Assembly (NCBI RefSeq): GCF_002003665.1
Contig: NZ_JATM01000001.1
Span: forward strand, 1 to 64,000
DNA: 64,000 nucleotides
Source of the DNA: Bombella intestini
GTDB lineage: Bacteria > Pseudomonadota > Alphaproteobacteria > Acetobacterales > Acetobacteraceae
Direction: 5' to 3'
Made by a program: the position numbers and the translations under genes. The notes under the pieces were generated by a model. The model saw only the letters and a list, made by a program, of their open reading frames with translations, did no database searches and was not told where the DNA came from. Shown here piece after piece: positions 53,310 to 61,057 of the stretch; within the stretch, counting starts at the first letter, position 1, and every line of letters begins with the position of its first letter.

Positions 53310-54275
53310 ATGCAGGCATCATCTAGCCTTTTGGCATCTCCACTGGCCCGTTTTCTGGGAGTGCTGCGTGTGGAGGGGCATGATGGTGATGCTGCTTTGC
53401 AGGATTGGGTAGCTTTGCTCAAGCCACGGGTGATCTCGCTCGTGGTCTTCACTGGGCTGGCTGGTATGGCCGTAGCCCCGAAATGGCCGTCCGTACCGGT
53501 TGGATTAGTCATTATCGCTTGTATCTGTATCGGTGCTGGTGCCGCTGGTGCCATCAATATGTGGTATGATCGCGATATTGATGCGATTATGAAGCGTACT
53601 CGTGTCCGCCCCGTGCCCGGTGGGCGGGTGGAGCCAACCAGTGCGCTGGTTTATGCAGTTGTGTTGTCCGTAGCCTCGGTCGTGCTGCTCTGGCTGGCGA
53701 CTAATCTGTTAGCAGCGGGTATTCTGGCCTTTTCCATCTTCTTTTATGGTGTGATCTACACCATGTGGCTCAAGCGCAGTACGCCGCAGAATATCGTGAT
53801 TGGCGGTGCCGCCGGGGCCTTTCCTCCCATGATCGGCTGGGCCGCTACGATGGGGTCGCTGGATGTGTTGCCGGTTGTGATGTTCGCCATCGTCTTTTTA
53901 TGGACGCCTCCGCATTTCTGGTCGCTCTCGCTCTATGCCTGTAAGGATTATGAGAGCGCAGGTATTCCTATGCTGCCAGTCGTGAAGGGGGCTCGGCATA
54001 CACGTTGGCAGATCGTTATCTATACCTTTATTCTCGGGGCAGTGTCCCTTGTGCCTAGTGTGGTTGGGCAATGCGGTTGGTTTTACACGGTATGCGCTAG
54101 CCTGCTGGACCTCGGCTTTATTTATTATGGTTTGCGGGTTCTGTTCGATAAGCAGGATGATAAGGGGAATAGCCTGACGAAAGATAAGCCAGCTCGGTAT
54201 GCATTTCGCTATTCGCTTGCTTATTTGTTTTTTCTTTTCTGTGGCCTTCTGATTGATCGGGTTCTTCTAGCATGA
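53310..54275 (+). CDS. ctaB: Protoheme IX farnesyltransferase (heme O synthase)
   Basis: UbiA-superfamily prenyltransferase that converts heme B to heme O, cofactor of bo-type ubiquinol oxidases, and precursor of heme A. Motifs: KPRVISLVVFTGLAG, the Asp-rich NMWYDRDIDAIMKRT, YTMWLKRSTPQNIVIGG and IVFLWTPPHFWSLSLY. 321 residues with about nine membrane segments. It lies between the degenerate oxidase-like gene and a 36-residue membrane protein gene overlapping it by 4 bp. Confidence 0.95.
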   Translation: MQASSSLLASPLARFLGVLRVEGHDGDAALQDWVALLKPRVISLVVFTGLAGMAVAPKWPSVPVGLVIIACICIGAGAAGAINMWYDRDIDAIMKRTRVRPVPGGRVEPTSALVYAVVLSVASVVLLWLATNLLAAGILAFSIFFYGVIYTMWLKRSTPQNIVIGGAAGAFPPMIGWAATMGSLDVLPVVMFAIVFLWTPPHFWSLSLYACKDYESAGIPMLPVVKGARHTRWQIVIYTFILGAVSLVPSVVGQCGWFYTVCASLLDLGFIYYGLRVLFDKQDDKGNSLTKDKPARYAFRYSLAYLFFLFCGLLIDRVLLA

Positions 54276-54382
54276 GCGATCACAACATTCCTTCCCGCCG
54301 TCAGGGACGTCTCTTTGGTATTGTTCTAGGGCTTTCCTTCTTTACGCTGGCTCTGTTCGTAGTGGCGTTGTATCGGCTGTAA
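54272..54382 (+). CDS. Small membrane protein downstream of ctaB
   Basis: A 36-residue reading frame beginning with ATG 54272, which overlaps the ctaB stop in an ATGA junction. It reads MSDHNIPSRRQGRLFGIVLG, then a hydrophobic segment to VALYRL. The basic N-terminus, single membrane span and place after ctaB resemble the very small proteins found beside ctaB/ctaG in alphaproteobacteria (CoxF-like), but the family cannot be fixed from so short a sequence. Confidence 0.6.
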   Translation: MSDHNIPSRRQGRLFGIVLGLSFFTLALFVVALYRL

Positions 54383-54404
54383 CATTGGTCTGGTGACCAC
54401 AAAA

Positions 54405-54449
54405 AAAACCGCCTCCTACTCCGATATGGACGTAGGAAGCGGGGTTTTT
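54405..54449. terminator. Bidirectional terminator between ctaB unit and Tim44-like gene
   Basis: An imperfect stem with CCTAC paired to GTAGG and flanking GC pairs, extended by TCC/GGA near the loop. On the minus strand it ends in eight T (ideal for the Tim44-like gene); on the plus strand in GGGGTTTTTG. It should serve both converging transcripts. Confidence 0.8.
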
Positions 54450-54450
54450 G

Positions 54451-54480
54451 TTATCGGGAGAGGCAAACCCCTCCCGATAA
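54451..54480. repeat. Perfect 10-bp inverted repeat
   Basis: TTATCGGGAG (54451-54460) and CTCCCGATAA (54471-54480) flank a ten-base loop, directly next to the bidirectional terminator and 10 bp beyond the end of the Tim44-like gene. No T run follows on either strand, so its role may be mRNA 3' end stability or a second stem. Confidence 0.6.
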
Positions 54481-54489
54481 GGGTACTGA

Positions 54490-55479
54490 TTACCCAGCCT
54501 GCTGAATAGCGGAGAGGATCCAGTTGCCCCGGCCATCAGCACGGAGGAACGTCCAGAGTTCCGTTACCGTCTGGCGTTCGGTCTTGCTGCCATCCAGAAC
54601 ATTGCCCATGCTGTCAGTGGTGACATCAATAGCAGAGTATTGCAGAGCGACCGTGGCATAAGTGACGGTGCCTTCCCGCCATGCTTCGGAGAGGTCGCCA
54701 CGCAGGAACTGAACATCAGAGACGATGTTGCGGGCACCACGGCTTGTCAGCTCGGAAAGCTGGTTGTTGAAGTAGCTGACCATTTCTGGCGTAGCCATGC
54801 GCTGGAGGGACATCATGTCCTGTGCGCTCCATGCGGCCTGAATGTTGATCAGGAGCTGCTGGAAGGCACTGTAATCGTCAGGTGTCAGGGTCACCTCCTG
54901 TGAAGGAGCCTGCTGTGGCTGGTTGGAGAAAGGAGAAGCCCCACCAGCAGCACCAAACATGCCGGAGCTACCAGTGCCGCCGGATGAAGTGTTGTTAGCA
55001 GACCGCTTCCGCCAGAATTTGATGATCAGATTGATGATGAAAGCGACAACTAGCACCTGAATGATGAAGCCGAAGAAGGAGCCGCCCCCTCCACCAGCAC
55101 CGCTAAAGCCGCTGAAGAAGCCATGCCCGCTGAGCATTCCGAACAGGCCGGCACCAAGGAAGCCGCCAGCCAGTCCCGTCAGGAAGGGATGACGCATGGC
55201 AAAGGGAGGACGTGCGCTGCTGCCGAAAGCGGGAGCCGAACGGCCAAAGCTGCTTTCTGGTGCGGGAGAGGAATAGGACGGCGTCCGGGGCGTCATGCTG
55301 CGGTCCATTGGGCGGGTCCAGTTGGGTGCAACACTGGTGCGGGGTGGTGGCGTATAGGTACGGGAACCACGGCTACCCATGGAGGACCCCATGCCTGCTC
55401 TGGCATCGGCCGCCGGGGCGAGGGCAAAGAGCGGCAGACAGAATGCTGCCGTTGCAAGAGGAAGAAGACGAATACGCAT
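54490..55479 (-). CDS. Tim44-like domain protein
   Basis: Bacterial relative of the mitochondrial import protein Tim44, of unclear function. Signal peptide or anchor at the N-terminus (LLPLATAAFCLPLFALAPAADA), a Ser/Pro/Arg-rich low-complexity stretch, then Gly-rich membrane segments (FLTGLAGGFLGAGLFGML and FFGFIIQVLVVAFIINLIIKFW), and a C-terminal Tim44 domain from about residue 195 (FQQLLINIQAAWSAQD, TVTELWTFLRADGRGNWILSAIQQ). 329 residues. ATG 55479 follows GGAG by 12 bases and lies 7 bp after the pmbA stop; a longer TTG form is less likely. Confidence 0.8.
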   Translation of the reverse strand: MRIRLLPLATAAFCLPLFALAPAADARAGMGSSMGSRGSRTYTPPPRTSVAPNWTRPMDRSMTPRTPSYSSPAPESSFGRSAPAFGSSARPPFAMRHPFLTGLAGGFLGAGLFGMLSGHGFFSGFSGAGGGGGSFFGFIIQVLVVAFIINLIIKFWRKRSANNTSSGGTGSSGMFGAAGGASPFSNQPQQAPSQEVTLTPDDYSAFQQLLINIQAAWSAQDMMSLQRMATPEMVSYFNNQLSELTSRGARNIVSDVQFLRGDLSEAWREGTVTYATVALQYSAIDVTTDSMGNVLDGSKTERQTVTELWTFLRADGRGNWILSAIQQAG

Positions 55480-55486
55480 AATCTGG

Positions 55487-56836
55487 TCAATCTCCAGCAA
55501 GACTCATCTGGTCAATACGGATGGTCGGGGCATGATGGCCCATCATCAGGTTGATGTCATTGGCGGGAATGAGCCGCGCAAACATGTCAAGTAGATTGCC
55601 GGCCACTGTAATGCCTGAAACAGGTTCGGCAATCTCACCATTGCGGATCATGAAGCCTGATCCACCCCGGCTGTAATCCCCTGTTAACATGTTGATGGCA
55701 CTGCCCATCAGTTCAGTGATGAGCACGCCCTCTTTGATATCATGTCTTAGTTCTTCAGGGGAGTGCTGGCCTGCATGAAGGAGGAGGTTGGACGTGCCGG
55801 GATGAACACTTCCCCCGCCGCTACGGTTGGCCCGGCCATTACTGGCGGGTAAGCCCAGCTTGCGGGCGCAGCGGCTGTCCAGCAGCCAGTGATGGAGCTG
55901 CCCATCCTCCACAAGGTTGAGAGGCCGGCCGGCTGTACCTTCTCCATCAAAGGGGCGGGAGCCGGCAAGACGTGGCAAGGTCGGGTCATCAGTAATGGTG
56001 ATGCCCCGGCTGAAGACAGCGTGGTTCAGCTTGTCCTTGAGGAAAGAAGCCTCCTGTACGATGGCAGACCCGTTAATTGCCCCGGCAAGATGGGCCAATA
56101 GGGAGCCAGCCACACGGGGGTCGAATAAAACAGGATAAAGGCCTGTTTTCGGTCGTGTGGGGTTTAGTCGGGCGAGGGCACGGCGGGCCGCTTCGTGACC
56201 CAGTTGGGCGGGATTTTCAAGGTCCGCCTGATGCACGGCACTATGGAAGGCATAGTCACGTTGCATCTGTGCGCCTGTCCCGGCCAGAACGCTGATGCCA
56301 TAACCGTGGCCACTGCGCTGATACTGCCCGGTAAAGCCCGCACTGGTAGCAAGAGCAACATCGTGCAGACTTGTGCTGGCGGAGGCCCCGCTGCTGTTGG
56401 TAATGCCATCATGCGAGAGGGCGGCTTCTTCCATGTCCTGCGCCTTGCTCAGCAGGGTCTCCATACTGGGCGGAGTGGCCGGGTCAAGGAGATCAAGCGT
56501 TGCAATAGCGTTGGCCGGAACGGGAATGAGGGGCTGGGCAGCTAGACCATCATCCGGTGAAGGGGGCACGACCTTTGCCATGGCGCAAGCCCGTTCTGCC
56601 AGTTGGGAAAGGGCTTCTGGGGTTAGGTCGTTGCCTGCAACCGTAGCCACACGGCCTTCATGGAAGACCCGCAGCCCGAGGGATAGGCTTTCAGCATGGC
56701 GGATGCCTTCGGCCTTGCCTTGCCGTATCATGGCGGAACGGCTCTGCCCACGAATGACCACCGCATCAGCCTGATCGGCCCCATGCTGGCGGGCGAGTTT
56801 TAGGGCATCATCAAGGTGGGAAAGAAGGCTGGTCAT
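55487..56836 (-). CDS. pmbA: TldD/PmbA family metalloprotease subunit (TldE)
   Basis: PmbA/TldE is the non-catalytic partner of the TldD zinc protease, which processes small peptides. The protein has the N-terminal RQHGADQADAVVIRG and the C-terminal region GGSGFMIRNGEIAEPVSGITVAGNLLDMF, typical of PmbA. 449 residues. TldD itself, with its HExxxH motif, is not in the window. It overlaps the M16 peptidase gene by 4 bp. Confidence 0.9.
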   Translation of the reverse strand: MTSLLSHLDDALKLARQHGADQADAVVIRGQSRSAMIRQGKAEGIRHAESLSLGLRVFHEGRVATVAGNDLTPEALSQLAERACAMAKVVPPSPDDGLAAQPLIPVPANAIATLDLLDPATPPSMETLLSKAQDMEEAALSHDGITNSSGASASTSLHDVALATSAGFTGQYQRSGHGYGISVLAGTGAQMQRDYAFHSAVHQADLENPAQLGHEAARRALARLNPTRPKTGLYPVLFDPRVAGSLLAHLAGAINGSAIVQEASFLKDKLNHAVFSRGITITDDPTLPRLAGSRPFDGEGTAGRPLNLVEDGQLHHWLLDSRCARKLGLPASNGRANRSGGGSVHPGTSNLLLHAGQHSPEELRHDIKEGVLITELMGSAINMLTGDYSRGGSGFMIRNGEIAEPVSGITVAGNLLDMFARLIPANDINLMMGHHAPTIRIDQMSLAGD

Positions 56837-58101
56837 GCGGATTTCAGTGCGGCATGAATGGCATCCGGCCCGGGAATGTTACGGGCTGGCCCCATTGTTG
56901 TCAGGGTCGGTGCGCCATTGAAGATGGTTCGGGCGGTGGCGAGCACATCTTTTTCGGTGACGGCATCAATCTTGCGGATCATATCCCCTGTGGAGATGAT
57001 GCGGTCATGCACCTGAATTTGGCGGGCAATCTGGGCGCAGCGGCTGCCCGTGCTTTCCAGCGACATGAGGAGAGATGCTTTGAGCTGGGTGCGAGCACGA
57101 TCCAGCTCCTCCTTGCTGATGCCATTCTGAAGGTTGCGGAGTTCGTTCAGGGCAGCGGGGATAAGCTCATCCGTTTTGTCTGGCCCTGTACCGGCATAGA
57201 TGCCGAACATGCCGCTATCTGCGAACGGGCTGGCAAAGCTGTAAACGCTATAGACCAATCCCCGCCGTTCCCGGATTTCCTGAAACAGGCGAGATGACAT
57301 GCCGCCACCCAGCAGGGTGGAGAGGATCATCGCACTGTAATAGCTCTTTTCCCGATAGCCGGGGGCTGGAAAACCCATGAGGATATGGACCTGATCCAGC
57401 TTGCGCTCTGTCTGCTTTAGTCCGCCGACATAGCGACCCGGTACGGCTTGTGGGGGCGTATGTGTGGGTAGGTCTGCAAAATGGGTACGGACGAGCTCGA
57501 CCACATCATCATGATGCAGATTACCTGCCGCAGCGATGACCATGTTCTGCGTGCTGTAATGCTCGTGCATATAGGCCATCAGTGTTTCTCGGCTCATGCT
57601 GGCAATGCCATTTTCTGTGCCGAGAATGGGGCGGCCCATGGGCTGGTCGGGATAGGCACATTCCTGAAAATGGTCAAAGACGATGTCATCCGGCGTATCA
57701 TTGGCCTGACCAATTTCTTGAAGAATGACACCACGTTCCCGCTCCACTTCCTCCGGCAGGAAGGTGCTGTGGGTGAGGATATCGCCGATCAGGTCCACAC
57801 CGAGGGGCAGGTCATTTTTTAGAAGTTTGACGTAATAGGCCGTGTTTTCTCGTGCTGTATAGGCATTGAGATAACCGCCCACATTTTCGACTTCCTCGGC
57901 AATGCGGATGGCAGAGCGGCGTTTTGTTCCCTTGAAGGCCATATGCTCAAGAAAATGGGCAGCCCCGTTGGTAGCTTCGCTTTCATGACGGGTACCAGCT
58001 GCAACATAGGCCCCGAAAGAGACGGTTTCGACACGCTCCATCCGTTCCGTCACGATGTTGAGGCCATTTTCAAGAGTCGTACGTCTGATCTGTTCGCTCA
58101 T
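56833..58101 (-). CDS. M16-family metallopeptidase
   Basis: Inverzincin peptidase of the mitochondrial processing peptidase-like group. The zinc motif HFLEH (His49, Glu52, His53) is in NGAAHFLEHMAFKG, and the family continues YLNAYTARENTAYYVKLL; RERRGLVYSVYSFASPF lies in the C-terminal domain. 422 residues from ATG 58101; ATG 58119 adds six residues and neither has a good ribosome-binding site. Following thrC on the same strand is a common alphaproteobacterial order. Confidence 0.92.
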   Translation of the reverse strand: MSEQIRRTTLENGLNIVTERMERVETVSFGAYVAAGTRHESEATNGAAHFLEHMAFKGTKRRSAIRIAEEVENVGGYLNAYTARENTAYYVKLLKNDLPLGVDLIGDILTHSTFLPEEVERERGVILQEIGQANDTPDDIVFDHFQECAYPDQPMGRPILGTENGIASMSRETLMAYMHEHYSTQNMVIAAAGNLHHDDVVELVRTHFADLPTHTPPQAVPGRYVGGLKQTERKLDQVHILMGFPAPGYREKSYYSAMILSTLLGGGMSSRLFQEIRERRGLVYSVYSFASPFADSGMFGIYAGTGPDKTDELIPAALNELRNLQNGISKEELDRARTQLKASLLMSLESTGSRCAQIARQIQVHDRIISTGDMIRKIDAVTEKDVLATARTIFNGAPTLTTMGPARNIPGPDAIHAALKSA

Positions 58102-58264
58102 GCAGTTCTGTGTGTCCATTCTGAAAGAAGAGGCTGAGGTGCCTGCAATATGGTGTGTCGGGGGTCTTTTTCCAGCCCCTGTTGCCCAGAGGGAGGAGGT
58201 AGGGATGGAAAAGGGGGACAGCCCGGCAAGGCTACCCCCCTTTATGGTGCCTGATCCGTCAGGC

Positions 58265-59671
58265 CTATGTGGTCTGGCTGTCCCGATGTTTGCGAACAGC
58301 CGCCTTGACCTTTTCGAGGTTGTTGGGGAGGACCTCATAACGCTCCTTGCGGGAGAAGAGGTCTGCTAGATGGGGTGGCAATTCTGGATGAATGCCTGTG
58401 GCCTTCTTCACGGCATCGGGGAATTTGGCTGGATGCGCCGTAGCTGCGGCAACCATCGGTGTACCCGCCTCACGGAAGCGGTGCCCTGCCGCCAGCCCGA
58501 TCGCTGAATGAGGATCGGCCAGATAGTGGCTCTCGGCGAAAAGCTGCTTCATCGTGGCGGTTGTCTGCTCGTCGCTCAGAGCAATACCGTGGAAGGTCTC
58601 ACGGATTTGCTCCCAAGCATCGTGCGGTACGGCCATGCAGCCTGTCTGACGGAACTCCTCCATGATGGCCCGGCACCGGTTGGGGTCACGGCCCAGCATT
58701 TCGAACAAGAGACGTTCAAAATTGGAGGATACTTGAATATCCATGGAGGGCGACAGGCTGGGTTCGACCTTCCGCTTGGTCATGTCGTTATTGAGCAGGA
58801 AGCGGGTAAGGATGTCATTCCTGTTGGAACCGACACAGAGATGGTCGATGGGCAAGCCCATTTGGCTGGCAGCCCAAGCGGCGAGGATGTTACCAAAGTT
58901 CCCGGTCGGTACGGCAAAGGAGACCGGGCGGTCCGGCCCACCAAGGGCAAGGGCAGAGCGCACATAGTAGGGGATTTGCGCAGCAATACGGGCCCAATTG
59001 ATGGAGTTAACGGCGGAGAGGGAACAGTCCGTACGGAATTTTTCATCAGCGAACATGGCTTTGACCATGTCCTGACAGTCGTCAAAGTCACCTTCTACGG
59101 CGATGTTGAGGACGTTATCCTCTAGCACGGTGGTCATCTGACGCCGTTGGACGTCCGATGTCCGGCCATAGGGATGGAGGATGACGATGGAGACATGTTC
59201 CCGCCCACGGAAGGCTTCGATGGCGGCGGACCCTGTGTCGCCCGATGTTGCGCCGACAATGGTAACGTGGCGGTTACGCTGTTTCAGTACATATTCGAAG
59301 AGGCGGCCAAGCATCTGCATGGCCATATCTTTGAAGGCCAGTGTCGGGCCGTGGAACAGTTCCAGCGAGAAGAGGCCGTCTTCCACTTCCACCAGAGGCG
59401 CTACAGCAGCGTGGTCGAACTTGCCGTATACATCCCGTGCCATGGTGCGGAGCGTTTCACGGTCTATGCTGCCCTCGGTGAAGAGGCCAATAACTTCCGC
59501 CGCTAGGTCGGCATAGGAGAGGCTACGCCAGCTAGTCAGGGTCTCACGAGGGATGTGTGGCCAGTGGTCGGGCATGTAAAGCCCGCCATCGTCAGCCAGA
59601 CCGCTGAGCAGGATATCGGAAAAGTCGGGGGCAGCGGCATCCAGTGTGCCGCGGGTAGATCGATAACGCAT
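58265..59671 (-). CDS. thrC: Threonine synthase
   Basis: PLP enzyme converting O-phosphohomoserine to threonine. The PLP lysine lies in HGPTLAFKDMAMQMLG; the phosphate-binding region is VGATSGDTGSAAIEAF; PTGNFGNILAAW is a further conserved motif. 468 residues, the long class found in many proteobacteria and yeast. ATG 59671 is used; a GTG nine bases upstream is also in frame. It starts 28 bp after the end of the royal-jelly-protein-like gene on the same strand, so it may be read from the same transcript. Confidence 0.94.
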   Translation of the reverse strand: MRYRSTRGTLDAAAPDFSDILLSGLADDGGLYMPDHWPHIPRETLTSWRSLSYADLAAEVIGLFTEGSIDRETLRTMARDVYGKFDHAAVAPLVEVEDGLFSLELFHGPTLAFKDMAMQMLGRLFEYVLKQRNRHVTIVGATSGDTGSAAIEAFRGREHVSIVILHPYGRTSDVQRRQMTTVLEDNVLNIAVEGDFDDCQDMVKAMFADEKFRTDCSLSAVNSINWARIAAQIPYYVRSALALGGPDRPVSFAVPTGNFGNILAAWAASQMGLPIDHLCVGSNRNDILTRFLLNNDMTKRKVEPSLSPSMDIQVSSNFERLLFEMLGRDPNRCRAIMEEFRQTGCMAVPHDAWEQIRETFHGIALSDEQTTATMKQLFAESHYLADPHSAIGLAAGHRFREAGTPMVAAATAHPAKFPDAVKKATGIHPELPPHLADLFSRKERYEVLPNNLEKVKAAVRKHRDSQTT

Positions 59672-59698
59672 AGGCCTCACTATAACACCGAAATGTCA

Positions 59699-61057
59699 TC
59701 AGGGCAGGGTAATTTCCAGTAGATGCTGGTGATTGGTTGCGGAAGCAGGATTTGCACCGTTTGTTGGTGCTGTAGGCTCTGTCAGAATAGCCAGCTTCTC
59801 TTGTGCGCCTGTGCGGCCTTTGAGTAGGGAAATGGCCTGCGCATCGTAGAGTCTGTCATCATGAAGAAGACGCCAGGGCAAACGGTCGGCACCGAAGGCT
59901 AAGAGGTCTCCGTGGTCAATATCGACCATATAGAGTGTGTCATCCCGGGTGATGGCCATACCACCTAGGCTAGGGGTCCGCCGCCAGTTCGTCATAGCCT
60001 CTATGCGCTCAGCCGGACCGAGGCTAGAATCGGTCAGGATAGTGGTGCCGATTCGGTAAAGTGGTCCTGTCGGTGTCTGATAGAACAGCCAGTTCTTGCT
60101 ATGGTCCAACAGAAGAAAATGCACGTTGCCGCCCGTTCTGGACTGTCCCTGTGCGGTGGTGACAGGCTGCCCGTGGCGTATGAGGGGGGCGTGACTGCTT
60201 AGAGAAGGAGCTCCCTCTAGCAGGCGTTCCGCATGTCCGCTTTGCAGGTCGATGACGACAAAAGCTGGGGCGCCATCATCCACCAGAAAGGCCTTATTGT
60301 CCGTTACCTGAAGGGCTGAAATATGGCTACCAACCGCCAGAGCGGAGCCAAAACCGATATGGTTGAGGATGACCCCTGTATCTGGTGCGATATTCAACAA
60401 AGCAGGTTTGGGGGCTTGCGTTACGGCCCAGAGACCTTGGGCTGTAGCTGTCAACGCTGTGATGGGGGGCAATTCATCCATCAGGATGGTGAGGTGCCCA
60501 TCCACGGGGTCTAGCCTGTAGAGCTTACCAGTCACGCCTAAGGCAAAGGGGGAGCCATCTGGGAGTGAGCTGAGCGAGGCAGCTAGAGGTAGGCTTAGCT
60601 CATGCTCGGCAGTGATCTGAGCCTGCACATGGGCATCCTGCCATGGGCGGTCCGCTCTGGCGGCAGGGCTGAGCCCCAGAAAAGCGGCCGATACGATGAA
60701 GGCTGAAGTCAGCAATGAGGACAGACGTATTTGCATGGCAGGTATCTGGGGACTTTGGGAGCGTTTTGCAAGTTCCCTTCGGTGGGGACGGTTTGGATGC
60801 TGGGGGTATGGAAGAATCAGGGCCAGCAGAAAACCCGTAAGTGGTGCTGTGAAAGCCCATAGGAACAACCCATCCAACCCATTTAGTAGATAGGCTGCTG
60901 TCAGACCGCAGGGGGGTAGAAGTAAGCGAAGGTATTTTTGTAGCGCATTAGCAGGGGGAAGGTGGCAGGGATTCCGCCGCCTGTGAGCCGGAAGCTGGTT
61001 GAGATAGAGAAGCCAGATAATGGTCCATAGGCTCATGAGAATGAGGGAAAGGATCAT
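59699..61057 (-). CDS. DUF3325-like membrane module fused to a periplasmic MRJP/yellow-like beta-propeller
   Basis: One open frame of 452 residues with two parts. Residues 1-90 hold three hydrophobic segments (MILSLILMSLWTIIWLLYL; RLLLPPCGLTAAYLL; LFLWAFTAPLTGFLLALILPY) separated by a basic loop, as in the small DUF3325 proteins that accompany PepSY proteins in iron-uptake loci. Residue 108 begins a signal-peptide-like segment (MQIRLSSLLTSAFIVSAAFL, A-R-A before Asp136). From about 140 on, the sequence resembles the major royal jelly protein/yellow family: DDGAPAFVVIDLQSGHAERL, NWLFYQTPTGPLYRI, GGMAITRDDTLYMVDIDHGD. ATG 61057 overlaps the PepSY stop and has AGAGGT upstream. A separate start at ATG 60736 is possible but has no ribosome-binding site. 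Function unknown. Confidence 0.7.
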   Translation of the reverse strand: MILSLILMSLWTIIWLLYLNQLPAHRRRNPCHLPPANALQKYLRLLLPPCGLTAAYLLNGLDGLFLWAFTAPLTGFLLALILPYPQHPNRPHRRELAKRSQSPQIPAMQIRLSSLLTSAFIVSAAFLGLSPAARADRPWQDAHVQAQITAEHELSLPLAASLSSLPDGSPFALGVTGKLYRLDPVDGHLTILMDELPPITALTATAQGLWAVTQAPKPALLNIAPDTGVILNHIGFGSALAVGSHISALQVTDNKAFLVDDGAPAFVVIDLQSGHAERLLEGAPSLSSHAPLIRHGQPVTTAQGQSRTGGNVHFLLLDHSKNWLFYQTPTGPLYRIGTTILTDSSLGPAERIEAMTNWRRTPSLGGMAITRDDTLYMVDIDHGDLLAFGADRLPWRLLHDDRLYDAQAISLLKGRTGAQEKLAILTEPTAPTNGANPASATNHQHLLEITLP

